Assembly (NCBI GenBank): GCA_030669445.1
Contig: DAOVDP010000012.1
Coordinates: forward strand, 1-15,120
Reading direction: 5' to 3'
Length of the DNA stretch: 15,120 nt
Source of the DNA: Candidatus Latescibacterota bacterium
Lineage (GTDB): Bacteria > Latescibacterota > MVCY01
Position numbers and translations under genes: made by a program. Every line of letters begins with the position of its first letter. Positions within the stretch are counted from its first letter, which is position 1. Below are positions 1 to 7,209 of this stretch, piece after piece. The notes below the pieces were generated by a model that was not told the origin of the DNA, ran no database searches, and worked only from the letters and a program-made list of their open reading frames with translations.

Positions 1-27
1 TTACGAATCAACGATCCTTAGGTCAAG

Positions 28-62
28 AAAAAACCCCAACCTCCTGAATTGAAAGGTTGGGG
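28..62 (-). terminator. Rho-independent terminator downstream of the cobalamin riboswitch
   Basis: Read on the minus strand, a 9-bp perfect stem (CCCCAACCT at 62-54 pairing with AGGTTGGGG at 42-34, 11-nt loop) is followed directly by six T residues (33-28). It lies about 50 nt downstream of the cobalamin aptamer on the same strand. The likely role is the expression platform of the riboswitch: cobalamin binding would favour termination before the gene that must lie to the left of the window. I did not find a convincing antiterminator partner, so the switching mechanism is inferred. A constitutive terminator is the alternative. Confidence 0.85.
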
Positions 63-111
63 CCATTGGCAATACGGTCGCCACCTCCCCTCGGAGGCTT
101 CTGATGCAAAC

Positions 112-288
112 CGAAACCAGGCAGGTCTCCTGACTTACGACCAAATCTGCCGCGCCTTCCCACCCTTAACAGGCAGTGGCATTCTGCGACAGCCTTATCG
201 GCCGATTACAGTGGCGGGGCCGTGACGGACTCTCACCGTCTTCCCTATTCTCCTCTTGCGAGGCGCCTGATTCCACTTATTAGAATGT
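112..288 (-). ncRNA. Cobalamin (B12) riboswitch aptamer
   Basis: On the minus strand the conserved blocks of the cobalamin aptamer appear in order: a GGGAAGACGGTGAGAGTCCG block around 246-227, CGGCCCCGCCACTGTAATCGG around 222-202, GCCACTGCC around 181-173, GGGAAGGCGCG around 162-152, and the 3' signature AGTCAGGAGACCTGCC at 134-119. These are the hallmark elements of the AdoCbl-type class (Rfam Cobalamin). The aptamer is transcribed leftward from a promoter at 298-326 and is followed by a terminator at 62-28. The regulated gene is outside the window; in this family it is usually a TonB-dependent B12 receptor, a B12 transporter or a B12-independent isozyme. The outer edges (P1) are approximate. 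Confidence 0.95.
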
Positions 289-297
289 CGATTTTAT

Positions 298-326
298 ACA
301 ATAACTATTAAGCAGACATTTGTCAA
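298..326 (-). promoter_or_regulatory. Sigma-70-type promoter of the riboswitch transcript
   Basis: On the minus strand a perfect -35 box TTGACA (326-321) is separated by 17 bp from a -10-like TATTGT (303-298). Transcription would start about 290, just before the cobalamin aptamer, which fits well. A second TTGACA slightly upstream (about 340-335) has no -10 at the right distance. Confidence 0.65.
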
Positions 327-397
327 CCTCAAAATGTCAATCTCAATGAAATTTTTTGCTCATTTCTTTCTGTTTGATAGTTTTCCTTTTTTCCTAT

Positions 398-413
398 TGA
401 GACCAGCGTCTCA
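398..413 (-). terminator. Short hairpin after the M6 protease gene (possible terminator)
   Basis: A perfect 6-bp inverted repeat with a 4-nt loop (TGAGAC-CAGC-GTCTCA on the plus strand) sits 23 nt downstream of the protease stop codon. On the minus strand no T-tract follows; the run of eight T at 425-432 lies on the other side. It may stabilise the 3' end of the mRNA or be a weak terminator. It is only positional evidence. Confidence 0.3.
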
Positions 414-435
414 GGAACCTACCGGTTTTTTTTCA

Positions 436-3400
436 CTATTTTAGTAGAGTTATCTTACGAACTGTTGAAAACTTGGTTGACTCAAGTTGACAGAGATATA
501 CCCCACTTGCCAGGTTTTTGCCCTCCTCGTCTTTCCCGTCCCATACAAGGGAATAGGATCCCGGTTGTTGAAATTCGTTGACCAGTTCGGCTACCCTCTG
601 CCCTAAGAGGTTGTAGATAGCAAATCTGATCTGCTGGGGCTGCTTGAGCTGATATTTAATGGTGGTAGTAGAGCTGAAAGAGTTAGGATAGTTTTGCGAT
701 AAACAAAAGGGCTGTAGATGTTTCAAATCGGAATGTTCCACGACAGCAGTCCTCACAGGGCCAAGCCAGTTAACAATATTGGCCATCAATTTGTTTCTGG
801 CCTCAGCGTTTTCAATGTTATTAAAATCGAAGGCAAAGTAAATCAGTTTGTAGGTGCCTGTGTCCACCCGTAGAGCAGCGGCATTGTTATCGCTGGCGGT
901 GAAGATCGGCACTGCAGGCGGAGATACGGAGAGTTTTTCATATCTGCCCGAGACAGATATATCTATCCCATCTGTTATCGGATCTCCGGGAACGCCTTCG
1001 AGAAGTGAGGCTTTGAGACACTTACCTGTATAATTTACATAAAGGTATTTACTTAGAAATTGCTTGATATCTTCATCAAGGCGGAAACCAGCAGGGTCAT
1101 AGATAAACAGATTTCCCCCTGAGTCGAGGAAGGACTTGACAATACTTTTGTATGGGCTGTATATCCACATGAGCGCAGGGAGAAGATAAGACCAGATGAC
1201 AACTCTCTCCTTTTGAGCATATTGATTCAAGAGATCACTGGTGAGCTCGCCTGTCTCGTGGATAATCCAATAATCATAGGGAATACCGAGTGTCAGCAGT
1301 GCCGCTGTTTCCTCATTACGTTCCCCTACATTGAGAGAGATCACCAATACATCGGACTCCACAGCAAAGGGTTTAGAAGAGTATAAATCGGAGCTTTTGA
1401 TGGATGTATTCCCATAGATGTCTGTTGCTCTGACAATGATAGAGAAAACGAACCCCAGCGGGGGAGTAAAGGATCCAGCATAAAACCTCAGCCCAGGGAT
1501 GGTTGACCAGTTTGGGTCCTCTGTCAATTTGACCCGTGCAATCTCCACCGAATCTGGCACAGAGAGAGCAATTGCTGCCACAGACTTCGGCTTCGCTGCG
1601 CTGAAGAGTTCACATTCGACATCTATGGGTTCTCCGACAACTCTATATCTGTCTTGGAGAGGGTTAACATAGTGTATTACTGGAGGTATTGGAGAACCCT
1701 TGACCGGAATGGAAAGACTGTCAAGCCAGGTGGAGATACCATCAGAGATAGTCAGGGTAAAAGTAATAATGTGGCCGTCAGGGCAATCTGGAGAGATTAG
1801 GAATATAGGGCCCCCAATAAACCCCGTCACAGCAAACGGTTGGACTGAAAGGTTCATATTTATGGGAGAAAATCCTTGGTCTGGATTAACAAAATCATCG
1901 TTAGTAGAAAATATTACGGTAAGTTTCTTATTCGGGGTCTGATTTCTTAAACTAAATTGGAGATAGATCCGCTCACCAGGGTTGGCAATGCTGTTGCCGT
2001 TTCCATAGCCATAGTCACTGATATGGAAATCATAAAGACTGACAAAATTAGGCATTATGAAATCAACAATCATACTTGTGCCCTTTCGGTGGATGTTGGT
2101 CACCTCAACACCTGTGGCGAGGTCAAGGACATCTGACTTGCTGTTGGGATTAGTTCGGGGGCCAAAAGACGTAAACTTTTCACCATCAAAGACATCTGTT
2201 GCATCGCCCATATTTCCATTATGGCTTTCCCGATAGACTGGATCAGATGACCAGAAATCAAGATTGTCCTTTCCAGACTCCGGATTTGAGAATTTACCAT
2301 CCGGGAAGCCCTTGTCGTCGAACAACCCATCGGCGCATTCAAGATTAACTCTCCCCCTTACAACATGCCAGATCAAAAGCCCGCTTGCGGGGAGATGACG
2401 GTCATACCAGCAGGCGGAAGATTGCCGGTTAGAGATGAGAAAGTATTCCCCCCTGGTAATTAGGATTTTATATACCTTTCCTCCGCTGTACAGTGGCTCT
2501 ATAACCACATCGGTCATAGTTTCTGTCACTACTACAAGATTCTGGTTGTCCTTCCCGATCCACCCCAGTTGTTGCAGACTATAAGCACAGAAGGGATTTG
2601 GCCCATCGTTCCTGTGCCATCCGGTCGTTCCGTGTGCCATAACTCCCCACTTGCCTATCCCGGCAGAATTCTCCTCGGGAGGCTGATCTGGGTTGCTCAG
2701 GTAGGATGGATTGTACAGGTCAAGAAGGCCGAGGGCGTGCCCGAATTCATGGGCCATTCCCCACACTGCGTTTGTGAAACAGGAATGATTTTGCATTGCT
2801 TTTAATCTTATTTTGATCTTTCCCAAAGGGCCGCCTGGGTCATCAGTGACAAAGCGGTCTAAAGTTCCCCACCAACAGACCCCTGTGGCAGGCCCTTGGA
2901 TGAAATTGTAGGGCATGCCCTCCACATTTATGAAGAGGGCATCCACATAACCGTCATCGTCACCGGAATTGGGGATACCATCTGGGCCGTCGTTGTCATA
3001 TTCTCCAAAGTCAACATCCCCATCTGCCTTCTCCAGGATTTCCTGGGTGAATTGCTTAAAGTCCCGATCTGTGTAGCAAGAGGCAGGATGATTTGATAAG
3101 TACTTTTTCTTCAAGTGAGAGCCGGTAAAAGTAAAGGCGCCGCCTGACATAGTGGAGTAAAAGTGGCTGAGGCTCCCTGGAAGGTTCGGGTTAAAGATAT
3201 CCTCAGCCCAGTTGGGGGCAAGGGTGTCCCCAGGGTTCCCGTCCTCGAATTTAGCGAATATGACCAGAGCATTTGCACGATCCCTGGATGGAATCATCCC
3301 TAAGAGCACTTTAGCAGTGGGCTCTTCTCTGCGCTGTATTTCTGACCCCGTTGTATCCTGAAAAGAGGACTGGGCATTAGAAACCTCGGAAATCGTCAAG

Positions 3401-3438
3401 CCGATGAGAAAATATAAGAAGATGCTTCTCAGTTTCAT
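436..3438 (-). CDS. Secreted M6-family (immune inhibitor A-like) metalloprotease with C-terminal sorting domain
   Basis: Predicted exported zinc endopeptidase of 1000 residues. Residues 1-22 form a signal peptide (basic start, hydrophobic core, cleavage likely after SNA). The catalytic motif HEFGHALGLLD is at 230-240, the HExxHxxGxxD signature of peptidase M6, with Glu231 as base and His230/His234 as zinc ligands. Several Asp/Gly-rich stretches (about 140-163, DGDVDFGEYDNDGPDG) look like calcium-binding loops. The middle contains beta-rich Ig-like segments (about 470-690). Residues about 690-895 resemble a ThuA/glutamine-amidotransferase-like Rossmann domain with the motif SGGNLFIYDPAG. The last about 90 residues form a FlgD-like/secretion-sorting domain (YNLLGQRVAELV, WDGKDEEGKNLASGVY), typical of FCB-group secreted proteins; its usual NYPNPF motif reads NYPNSF here. 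Start ATG is preceded by GGAGGGG. It is a single-gene unit with its own promoter at 3554-3582. Substrate unknown; probably extracellular protein degradation. Confidence 0.9.
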   Translation of the reverse strand: MKLRSIFLYFLIGLTISEVSNAQSSFQDTTGSEIQRREEPTAKVLLGMIPSRDRANALVIFAKFEDGNPGDTLAPNWAEDIFNPNLPGSLSHFYSTMSGGAFTFTGSHLKKKYLSNHPASCYTDRDFKQFTQEILEKADGDVDFGEYDNDGPDGIPNSGDDDGYVDALFINVEGMPYNFIQGPATGVCWWGTLDRFVTDDPGGPLGKIKIRLKAMQNHSCFTNAVWGMAHEFGHALGLLDLYNPSYLSNPDQPPEENSAGIGKWGVMAHGTTGWHRNDGPNPFCAYSLQQLGWIGKDNQNLVVVTETMTDVVIEPLYSGGKVYKILITRGEYFLISNRQSSACWYDRHLPASGLLIWHVVRGRVNLECADGLFDDKGFPDGKFSNPESGKDNLDFWSSDPVYRESHNGNMGDATDVFDGEKFTSFGPRTNPNSKSDVLDLATGVEVTNIHRKGTSMIVDFIMPNFVSLYDFHISDYGYGNGNSIANPGERIYLQFSLRNQTPNKKLTVIFSTNDDFVNPDQGFSPINMNLSVQPFAVTGFIGGPIFLISPDCPDGHIITFTLTISDGISTWLDSLSIPVKGSPIPPVIHYVNPLQDRYRVVGEPIDVECELFSAAKPKSVAAIALSVPDSVEIARVKLTEDPNWSTIPGLRFYAGSFTPPLGFVFSIIVRATDIYGNTSIKSSDLYSSKPFAVESDVLVISLNVGERNEETAALLTLGIPYDYWIIHETGELTSDLLNQYAQKERVVIWSYLLPALMWIYSPYKSIVKSFLDSGGNLFIYDPAGFRLDEDIKQFLSKYLYVNYTGKCLKASLLEGVPGDPITDGIDISVSGRYEKLSVSPPAVPIFTASDNNAAALRVDTGTYKLIYFAFDFNNIENAEARNKLMANIVNWLGPVRTAVVEHSDLKHLQPFCLSQNYPNSFSSTTTIKYQLKQPQQIRFAIYNLLGQRVAELVNEFQQPGSYSLVWDGKDEEGKNLASGVYLCQLESTKFSTVRKITLLK

Positions 3439-3553
3439 CTCCCCTCCAATGTAACAAAATCATCAATAGAATCTCTACATACGTGACGAAATATCGTGGT
3501 TCTCTTCATGCTATTCGTAAAGGGACTTTCCTCAAGGGGTCTCTTTGTTAGTA

Positions 3554-3582
3554 AATATATCTGCAACCGAAGGTTTTGTCAA
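3554..3582 (-). promoter_or_regulatory. Strong sigma-70-type promoter of the M6 protease gene
   Basis: On the minus strand: perfect TTGACA (3582-3577), 17-bp spacer, TATATT (3559-3554). Transcription would begin near 3547 and give a leader of about 110 nt before the protease ATG at 3438. The leader contains no riboswitch that I recognise. Confidence 0.8.
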
Positions 3583-3769
3583 TCCTAAAATTGCCCCCCA
3601 AAGTGAGAATTTTTCTTTGTTCTTAAGGTAAAGCTGATCGGGAAACTACCGCAGAGGTGCTAACAAGAAGAAGCCAACTGATAAGCAAATCTTAGCAGCT
3701 AATGTTATTCTTATCCCAAATGCTTTTGGTAAGATCCCAATTAAAGCGAAGTTGCAAATTCTATGCGAA

Positions 3770-3786
3770 TTGGCACGGATGTTGCT
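3770..3786 (+). promoter_or_regulatory. Sigma-54 (RpoN) -24/-12 promoter
   Basis: The sequence TTGGCACGGATGTTGCT matches the sigma-54 consensus TGGCACG-N4-TTGC(A/T) at every conserved base. The -24 GG (3772-3773) and -12 GC (3784-3785) are exactly 12 bp apart, as required. The start of transcription would be near 3797, about 60 nt upstream of the small membrane-protein ATG at 3858, so the promoter is placed to drive the small gene, the radical SAM gene and possibly the following membrane protein. Such promoters need an AAA+ enhancer-binding protein, which is not encoded in this window. Confidence 0.8.
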
Positions 3787-3841
3787 AATTGCTAATTTGG
3801 AGATATTTCCAGGAGACCGAGGAGTTGCAAAATTGTTGTTG

Positions 3842-3850
3842 AAAGGAGGT
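3842..3850 (+). promoter_or_regulatory. Ribosome binding site that sets the start of the SPW-like gene
   Basis: AAAGGAGGT is a full-strength Shine-Dalgarno. It abuts an ATG at 3851 (spacing zero, unusable) but lies 7 nt from the ATG at 3858 in a different frame. This supports translation of the 52-residue protein rather than the longer frame that begins at 3752. Confidence 0.85.
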
Positions 3851-3857
3851 ATGGATT

Positions 3858-4016
3858 ATGTGGAGAGCATGGCTATGCGGAATTATAGGTATTTGGCTGA
3901 TTGTTTCCAGTTTTGTCCCGGCTTGTCGAGCAAGTTGGAATCTTCTTATTTTTGGCATAATTATAACAATTCTGAGCTTTTGGAAAGGAACACGACACAA
4001 GGAAACATCATCGTAA
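3858..4016 (+). CDS. Small SPW-repeat-like membrane protein (52 aa)
   Basis: A 52-residue protein with two hydrophobic segments: residues 5-20 (WLCGIIGIWLIVSSFV) and 26-42 (SWNLLIFGIIITILSFW), ending in a basic/polar tail (KGTRHKETSS). The order W-x-x-GIxGxWLIxSxFVP, then A-x-WNxxIxGIIIxIL, resembles one unit of the SPW repeat family (PF03779), in which the motif is usually SPW/SPF; here it reads SSF. The function of that family is unknown. It lies 61 nt after the predicted sigma-54 start and 120 bp before the radical SAM gene on the same strand. It overlaps, in another frame, a longer ORF (3752-4108) whose translation has no domain character. Two cysteines (7, 23) are present. An alternative reading, that it is a peptide substrate of the radical SAM enzyme, is possible but less likely given its membrane character. 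Confidence 0.75.
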   Translation: MWRAWLCGIIGIWLIVSSFVPACRASWNLLIFGIIITILSFWKGTRHKETSS

Positions 4017-4136
4017 AATCATTCTGCTTCTCGGTCTCCTCAATAGACAGATTGCACTTGAGTTCCTACACAAATTATCCCTGTCCGTGTCCCCTAAATC
4101 TAAACTGAACCTTAATGATTTCCAGAGGAGGTAGTT

Positions 4137-5513
4137 ATGGATCTGAAACAGAGGGCAAAAAAATATACTAAGGTGCACATTGCGAAGCAAATAATGCAGT
4201 TGCTTCCCAATTCCTCCTTAGAGAATCTCATCCGGCTGGTATCTCTGGGGGAGAAGTTGGTGGATGATCAAGAGCTTAAGCAATATGCTCGAGGGTTAAA
4301 GGAGAAATTTGAGCAGCGACACCCCGCTGTCCTTTTGGCCCAGAATATCATCAAGCATCTGTCACCCAATTGCCGAGATAAGCTGATAGAGAACCTGTTC
4401 ATCAATGCATTTCTGCTGGGGATGAACAAGCGAAATAAATTGTGCGATAAAGAGGGTTACCGGCCACCACTGTTGTTCGTCATAAGTCCCACTATGAGGT
4501 GTAACCTCCACTGCCCTGGTTGTTATGCCGGTGAATACCAACAAGAATTTGGGTTGAGCTTCGAGACCGTGGACAGAATCCTGACCGAGGCCAAGGAGTT
4601 GGGGATTTACTTTATCACTGTGAGTGGGGGCGAGGTTTTTATTCGGCCTGACATACTTGATATCTGGGAAAAACACAATGATATGTTTTTTCATGTCTAC
4701 ACCAACGGCACCCTCATCGACCAGGCTATGGCTAAGCGGCTGGAGAAATTGGGGAATGTAGCGCCTATGATCAGCGTTGAGGGATTCGAAAAGGAAACTG
4801 ATGCTCGTCGAGGCAAAGGAGTTTACCAGAAAGTGATGGCAGCGATGGATAACCTCAGAGAGGAAGGGGTGGTCTTCGGTGCCTCCATTACCGAGACCAG
4901 AGAGAATATGGACCTGATTGCCACCGACGAGCTGGTGGATATGCTTATAGAGAAAGGCGCTATGGTAATCTGGTATTTCCAGTATATCCCCATCGGCAGG
5001 AAACCGGCGATGCACCTTATTCCCACCCCCAAACAGAGGGATGGGCTGCGACGAAGGTTGAGACAGTTGAGGGTAACCAAGCCTATATTTATTGGAGATT
5101 TCTGGAACGACGGCCCCTATGTGGGCGGCTGTATTGCTGCCGGCCGGGAGTATTTCCACATAAATGCCCACGGAGATGTGGAACCTTGTGTTTTCGCACA
5201 CTTTGCAGTAGACAATATCAAGGATAAGAGCGTGAAGGATGTACTAAATTCCGATTTCTTCAGAATTATAAGAAGCCAGCAGCCGTACCGGGAAAACCTG
5301 CTTACTCCCTGTATGATCATTGACAAACCAGAGGTGCTGCGGGAAGCAGTGGCCAAATCGGGCGCTCATCCTACCCATCCTGGGGCCGAAACAATAATAA
5401 CCAAATTGGCCGACTTCCTGGACAACTACTCCCACCAATACCAAGCCTTAGCGGACGAAGTGTGGGAAACGGAATATCAGCAGGCCACTAATCCAGCAGA
5501 AGAGTATGTATGA
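4137..5513 (+). CDS. Radical SAM protein with SPASM-like C-terminal region
   Basis: A 458-residue radical SAM enzyme. The [4Fe-4S]/SAM motif CxxxCxxC is at Cys122, Cys126, Cys129 (MRCNLHCPGCYAG), followed by the SAM-binding SGGE at 163-166 and the HVYTNGT strand near 186-192. About 110 residues precede the barrel; they are helical and of no known domain to me. In the C-terminal part Cys332 (GGC), Cys351 (EPC) and Cys392 (TPC) resemble an abbreviated SPASM/twitch auxiliary-cluster region, so a second cluster is possible but the full SPASM cysteine set is not seen. Related proteins include PqqE/AlbA-like and haem-modifying enzymes, but the substrate cannot be assigned. Start ATG has GAGGAGGT five nt upstream. 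It follows the SPW-like gene, probably under the sigma-54 promoter, and precedes a His-rich membrane protein. Confidence 0.9.
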   Translation: MDLKQRAKKYTKVHIAKQIMQLLPNSSLENLIRLVSLGEKLVDDQELKQYARGLKEKFEQRHPAVLLAQNIIKHLSPNCRDKLIENLFINAFLLGMNKRNKLCDKEGYRPPLLFVISPTMRCNLHCPGCYAGEYQQEFGLSFETVDRILTEAKELGIYFITVSGGEVFIRPDILDIWEKHNDMFFHVYTNGTLIDQAMAKRLEKLGNVAPMISVEGFEKETDARRGKGVYQKVMAAMDNLREEGVVFGASITETRENMDLIATDELVDMLIEKGAMVIWYFQYIPIGRKPAMHLIPTPKQRDGLRRRLRQLRVTKPIFIGDFWNDGPYVGGCIAAGREYFHINAHGDVEPCVFAHFAVDNIKDKSVKDVLNSDFFRIIRSQQPYRENLLTPCMIIDKPEVLREAVAKSGAHPTHPGAETIITKLADFLDNYSHQYQALADEVWETEYQQATNPAEEYV

Positions 5514-5658
5514 TAGACAAAGACAAGAGGCGGGTGAAGGCATCTCCACGTTCTCCTGCATCTCGGTTTAAAAGCACTGAGGCGAAGATCGCAAAAGATG
5601 ATTAGATACAATGCCAATAGGCCAATCTGTATTTAAGGGTTTTGATACAGGGGGAAAA

Positions 5659-6282
5659 ATGGGCAGGCAAATACTAAGTGAACTCAAGAGACATGCTCCA
5701 TTCACTGCTTTTGGAGCAATTACGGGGATTGTTGGGATGGTTATATTAATACTTGGCAATATGCTTGCCCAAGCTTCCAAGGTTTCCCCAACTATTTTTT
5801 ACATCTTGCATCCAACCCATTTGGTCTTAAGTGCAATTGTAACTACAGCAGTGTACAGACTACATAAGCCTAAGTGTAGAGTCTTGACGGCAATTGTGAT
5901 TGGTTATATTGGCTCAATTGGGATAGCTACATTGAGCGATTCAATAATTCCTTATTTAGGCGAATTGATACTTAATCTACCGAACAGAGGAATTCATATA
6001 GGTTTCGTTGAGGAACCATTGCTAACGAATCCTGCAGCATTTTTGGGTATTGCAATCGGTTTTTTTAGACCGTCAACTAAATTTCCCCATTCTGGACATG
6101 TATTAATCAGCACCTGGGCATCATTATTTCATATCATCATGGCCTTAGGTCTAACAGCAAAATGGATTGTAATTGTCACTATCTTTTTCTTTTTGTTTTT
6201 AGCAGTATGGATACCTTGTTGCGCGAGTGATATAGTGTTCCCTCTTTTATTCGCTCCGATAAAGAGTGGAAGAAAAAAGTGA
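5659..6282 (+). CDS. Histidine-rich polytopic membrane protein, family not recognised
   Basis: A 207-residue integral membrane protein with about five or six hydrophobic segments (roughly 15-36, 46-65, 75-96, 122-137, 148-164, 167-187). I do not recognise the family. Polar residues that could be functional lie in or next to the membrane segments: HPTH (51-54), SD (93-94), FVEEP (116-120), PHSGH (143-147), FH (157-158) and CCASD (187-191); such a pattern would suit metal or haem handling, but this is inference only. An upstream ATG at 5611 would add 16 residues but has no ribosome binding site, whereas AGGGGG lies just before the ATG at 5659, so the latter is preferred. It is 145 bp after the radical SAM gene, with no terminator between, and converges with the PHP gene 10 bp away. 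Its base composition seems more A+T-rich than the radical SAM gene. Confidence 0.75.
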   Translation: MGRQILSELKRHAPFTAFGAITGIVGMVILILGNMLAQASKVSPTIFYILHPTHLVLSAIVTTAVYRLHKPKCRVLTAIVIGYIGSIGIATLSDSIIPYLGELILNLPNRGIHIGFVEEPLLTNPAAFLGIAIGFFRPSTKFPHSGHVLISTWASLFHIIMALGLTAKWIVIVTIFFFLFLAVWIPCCASDIVFPLLFAPIKSGRKK

Positions 6283-6292
6283 AATGAATCAT

Positions 6293-7117
6293 CTATGGAG
6301 AGGAAAGCCTTCTGAGAGTTTCCACCGTTTGATAAGGGATTTTATACTTACCTATTCCACTGAGTAACCTATCCTTACCATGATAATCTGATCCCCCGGT
6401 GCAGACCAGTCCATACCTTTGAGATATCTCCTGATAATGTTGGATAAGCTGTGGTGTATGCATAGGGTGAATAGTCTCGATGCCCTTAAGACCCCATTTC
6501 ACTAACAGAGGGATAAACTCATCTTTGTGCATTGTGGCAGGATGGGCCAATACTGGCACCCCTCCGGCCATTCCAATCAGACCTATGGCCTCAGCCGGGG
6601 AAAGTGGGTGCTTGGACACATAAGCAGGTCCGTGCTGTCCGATATACCTGTCAAATGCTTCGGCGTAGGAAGAAACCACCCCTTCCCTAACCAAGGCATC
6701 GGCAATGTGGGGTCTGCCTACTACTCCCTCGCCCGCAATTTCGAGAACCTGATCTAAGTGCAAATTTATTTTCAACTTCTTCAGCCGAGCGACCATCTTC
6801 TCTGCTCGAAACAGACGCCCCTCCTTCAATTCCCTCATTTTTTCCCTGAAGGCCTCGTTTTGCCAATCTATAAAATATCCTAAGATGTGAATCTCCCTGT
6901 CGTTCAGCATTGTGCTCAGTTCAACGCCGGGGATGACCTCTATATTCAATGGCGAAGCGGCCTGACGGGCTCTCTCGATCGCCCGAACGGTATCGTGGTC
7001 AGTGATGGCAACTGCCTTAAGTCCGACTTTCTTAGCCAGACCGGGTATTTCCTCCGGCCGGGCTATCCCATCTGAACAGGTGGTGTGGGTGTGTAAATCG
7101 ACATAGGAGTCTTCCAT
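6293..7117 (-). CDS. PHP-domain phosphoesterase (TrpH/RNase AM-type)
   Basis: A 274-residue protein of the PHP family related to E. coli YciV/RNase AM and to 3',5'-nucleoside bisphosphate phosphatases. The metal-site motifs are present in order: DLHTHTTCSDG (8-18, His9 and His11), ITDHDT (38-43), PGVELS (63-68, Glu66), HILGYF (77-82), GRPHIA (about 135-140), LAHPA and GSDYHG near the C-terminus, so it should bind up to three metal ions and hydrolyse phosphate esters. Such enzymes remove 5' nucleotides from short RNAs or hydrolyse pAp. Start ATG is preceded by AAAGGAGA at good spacing. It is the last gene of the leftward series, about 90 bp downstream of a broken Tol-like fragment, and may have its own weak promoter in that gap. 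All key residues appear intact. Confidence 0.88.
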   Translation of the reverse strand: MEDSYVDLHTHTTCSDGIARPEEIPGLAKKVGLKAVAITDHDTVRAIERARQAASPLNIEVIPGVELSTMLNDREIHILGYFIDWQNEAFREKMRELKEGRLFRAEKMVARLKKLKINLHLDQVLEIAGEGVVGRPHIADALVREGVVSSYAEAFDRYIGQHGPAYVSKHPLSPAEAIGLIGMAGGVPVLAHPATMHKDEFIPLLVKWGLKGIETIHPMHTPQLIQHYQEISQRYGLVCTGGSDYHGKDRLLSGIGKYKIPYQTVETLRRLSSP

Positions 7118-7158
7118 CGCTCTCCTTTCTCAGCCTTTCATCCTATATCCAGAAAATT

Positions 7159-7183
7159 GAACACTGAAGAACACCGAAAAAAC
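7159..7183 (+). repeat. Copy 1 of a degenerate AACACTGAAGAACACCGAAA repeat
   Basis: A short degenerate motif built from AACACTGAA and AACACCGAA units, lying directly between the broken Tol-like fragment and the PHP gene. Related stretches occur at 8401-8430 and, in the opposite orientation, at 8521-8575. All three sit in gaps of the same leftward operon. Confidence 0.5.
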
Positions 7184-7209
7184 TTTCGATTATGGATCGT
7201 AGAGTTGCT

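Larger units (their letters stand above)
3439..3857. other. Divergent intergenic region between the protease and the sigma-54 unit
   Basis: This 419-bp stretch has no convincing gene. It holds the leftward sigma-70 promoter of the protease (3554-3582), the rightward sigma-54 promoter (3770-3786) and the ribosome binding site of the small SPW-like gene. Between 3600 and 3760 lies a candidate space for an enhancer-binding protein; a weak imperfect inverted repeat (GCTTTTGG near 3722 against CCAATTAAAGC near 3737) is the only dyad I noticed there, and I do not claim it as a site. An open frame from 3752 crosses the region but is not considered coding. Confidence 0.6.

Noticed and set aside
3752-4108. 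118-codon plus-strand ORF
   Set aside because: It has no ribosome binding site, no domain character, starts before the predicted sigma-54 transcription start, and overlaps the better supported 52-residue SPW-like gene in another frame.
4362-5201. 279-codon minus-strand ORF
   Set aside because: It is antisense to the radical SAM gene, which has clear catalytic motifs; the antisense translation shows no family features.
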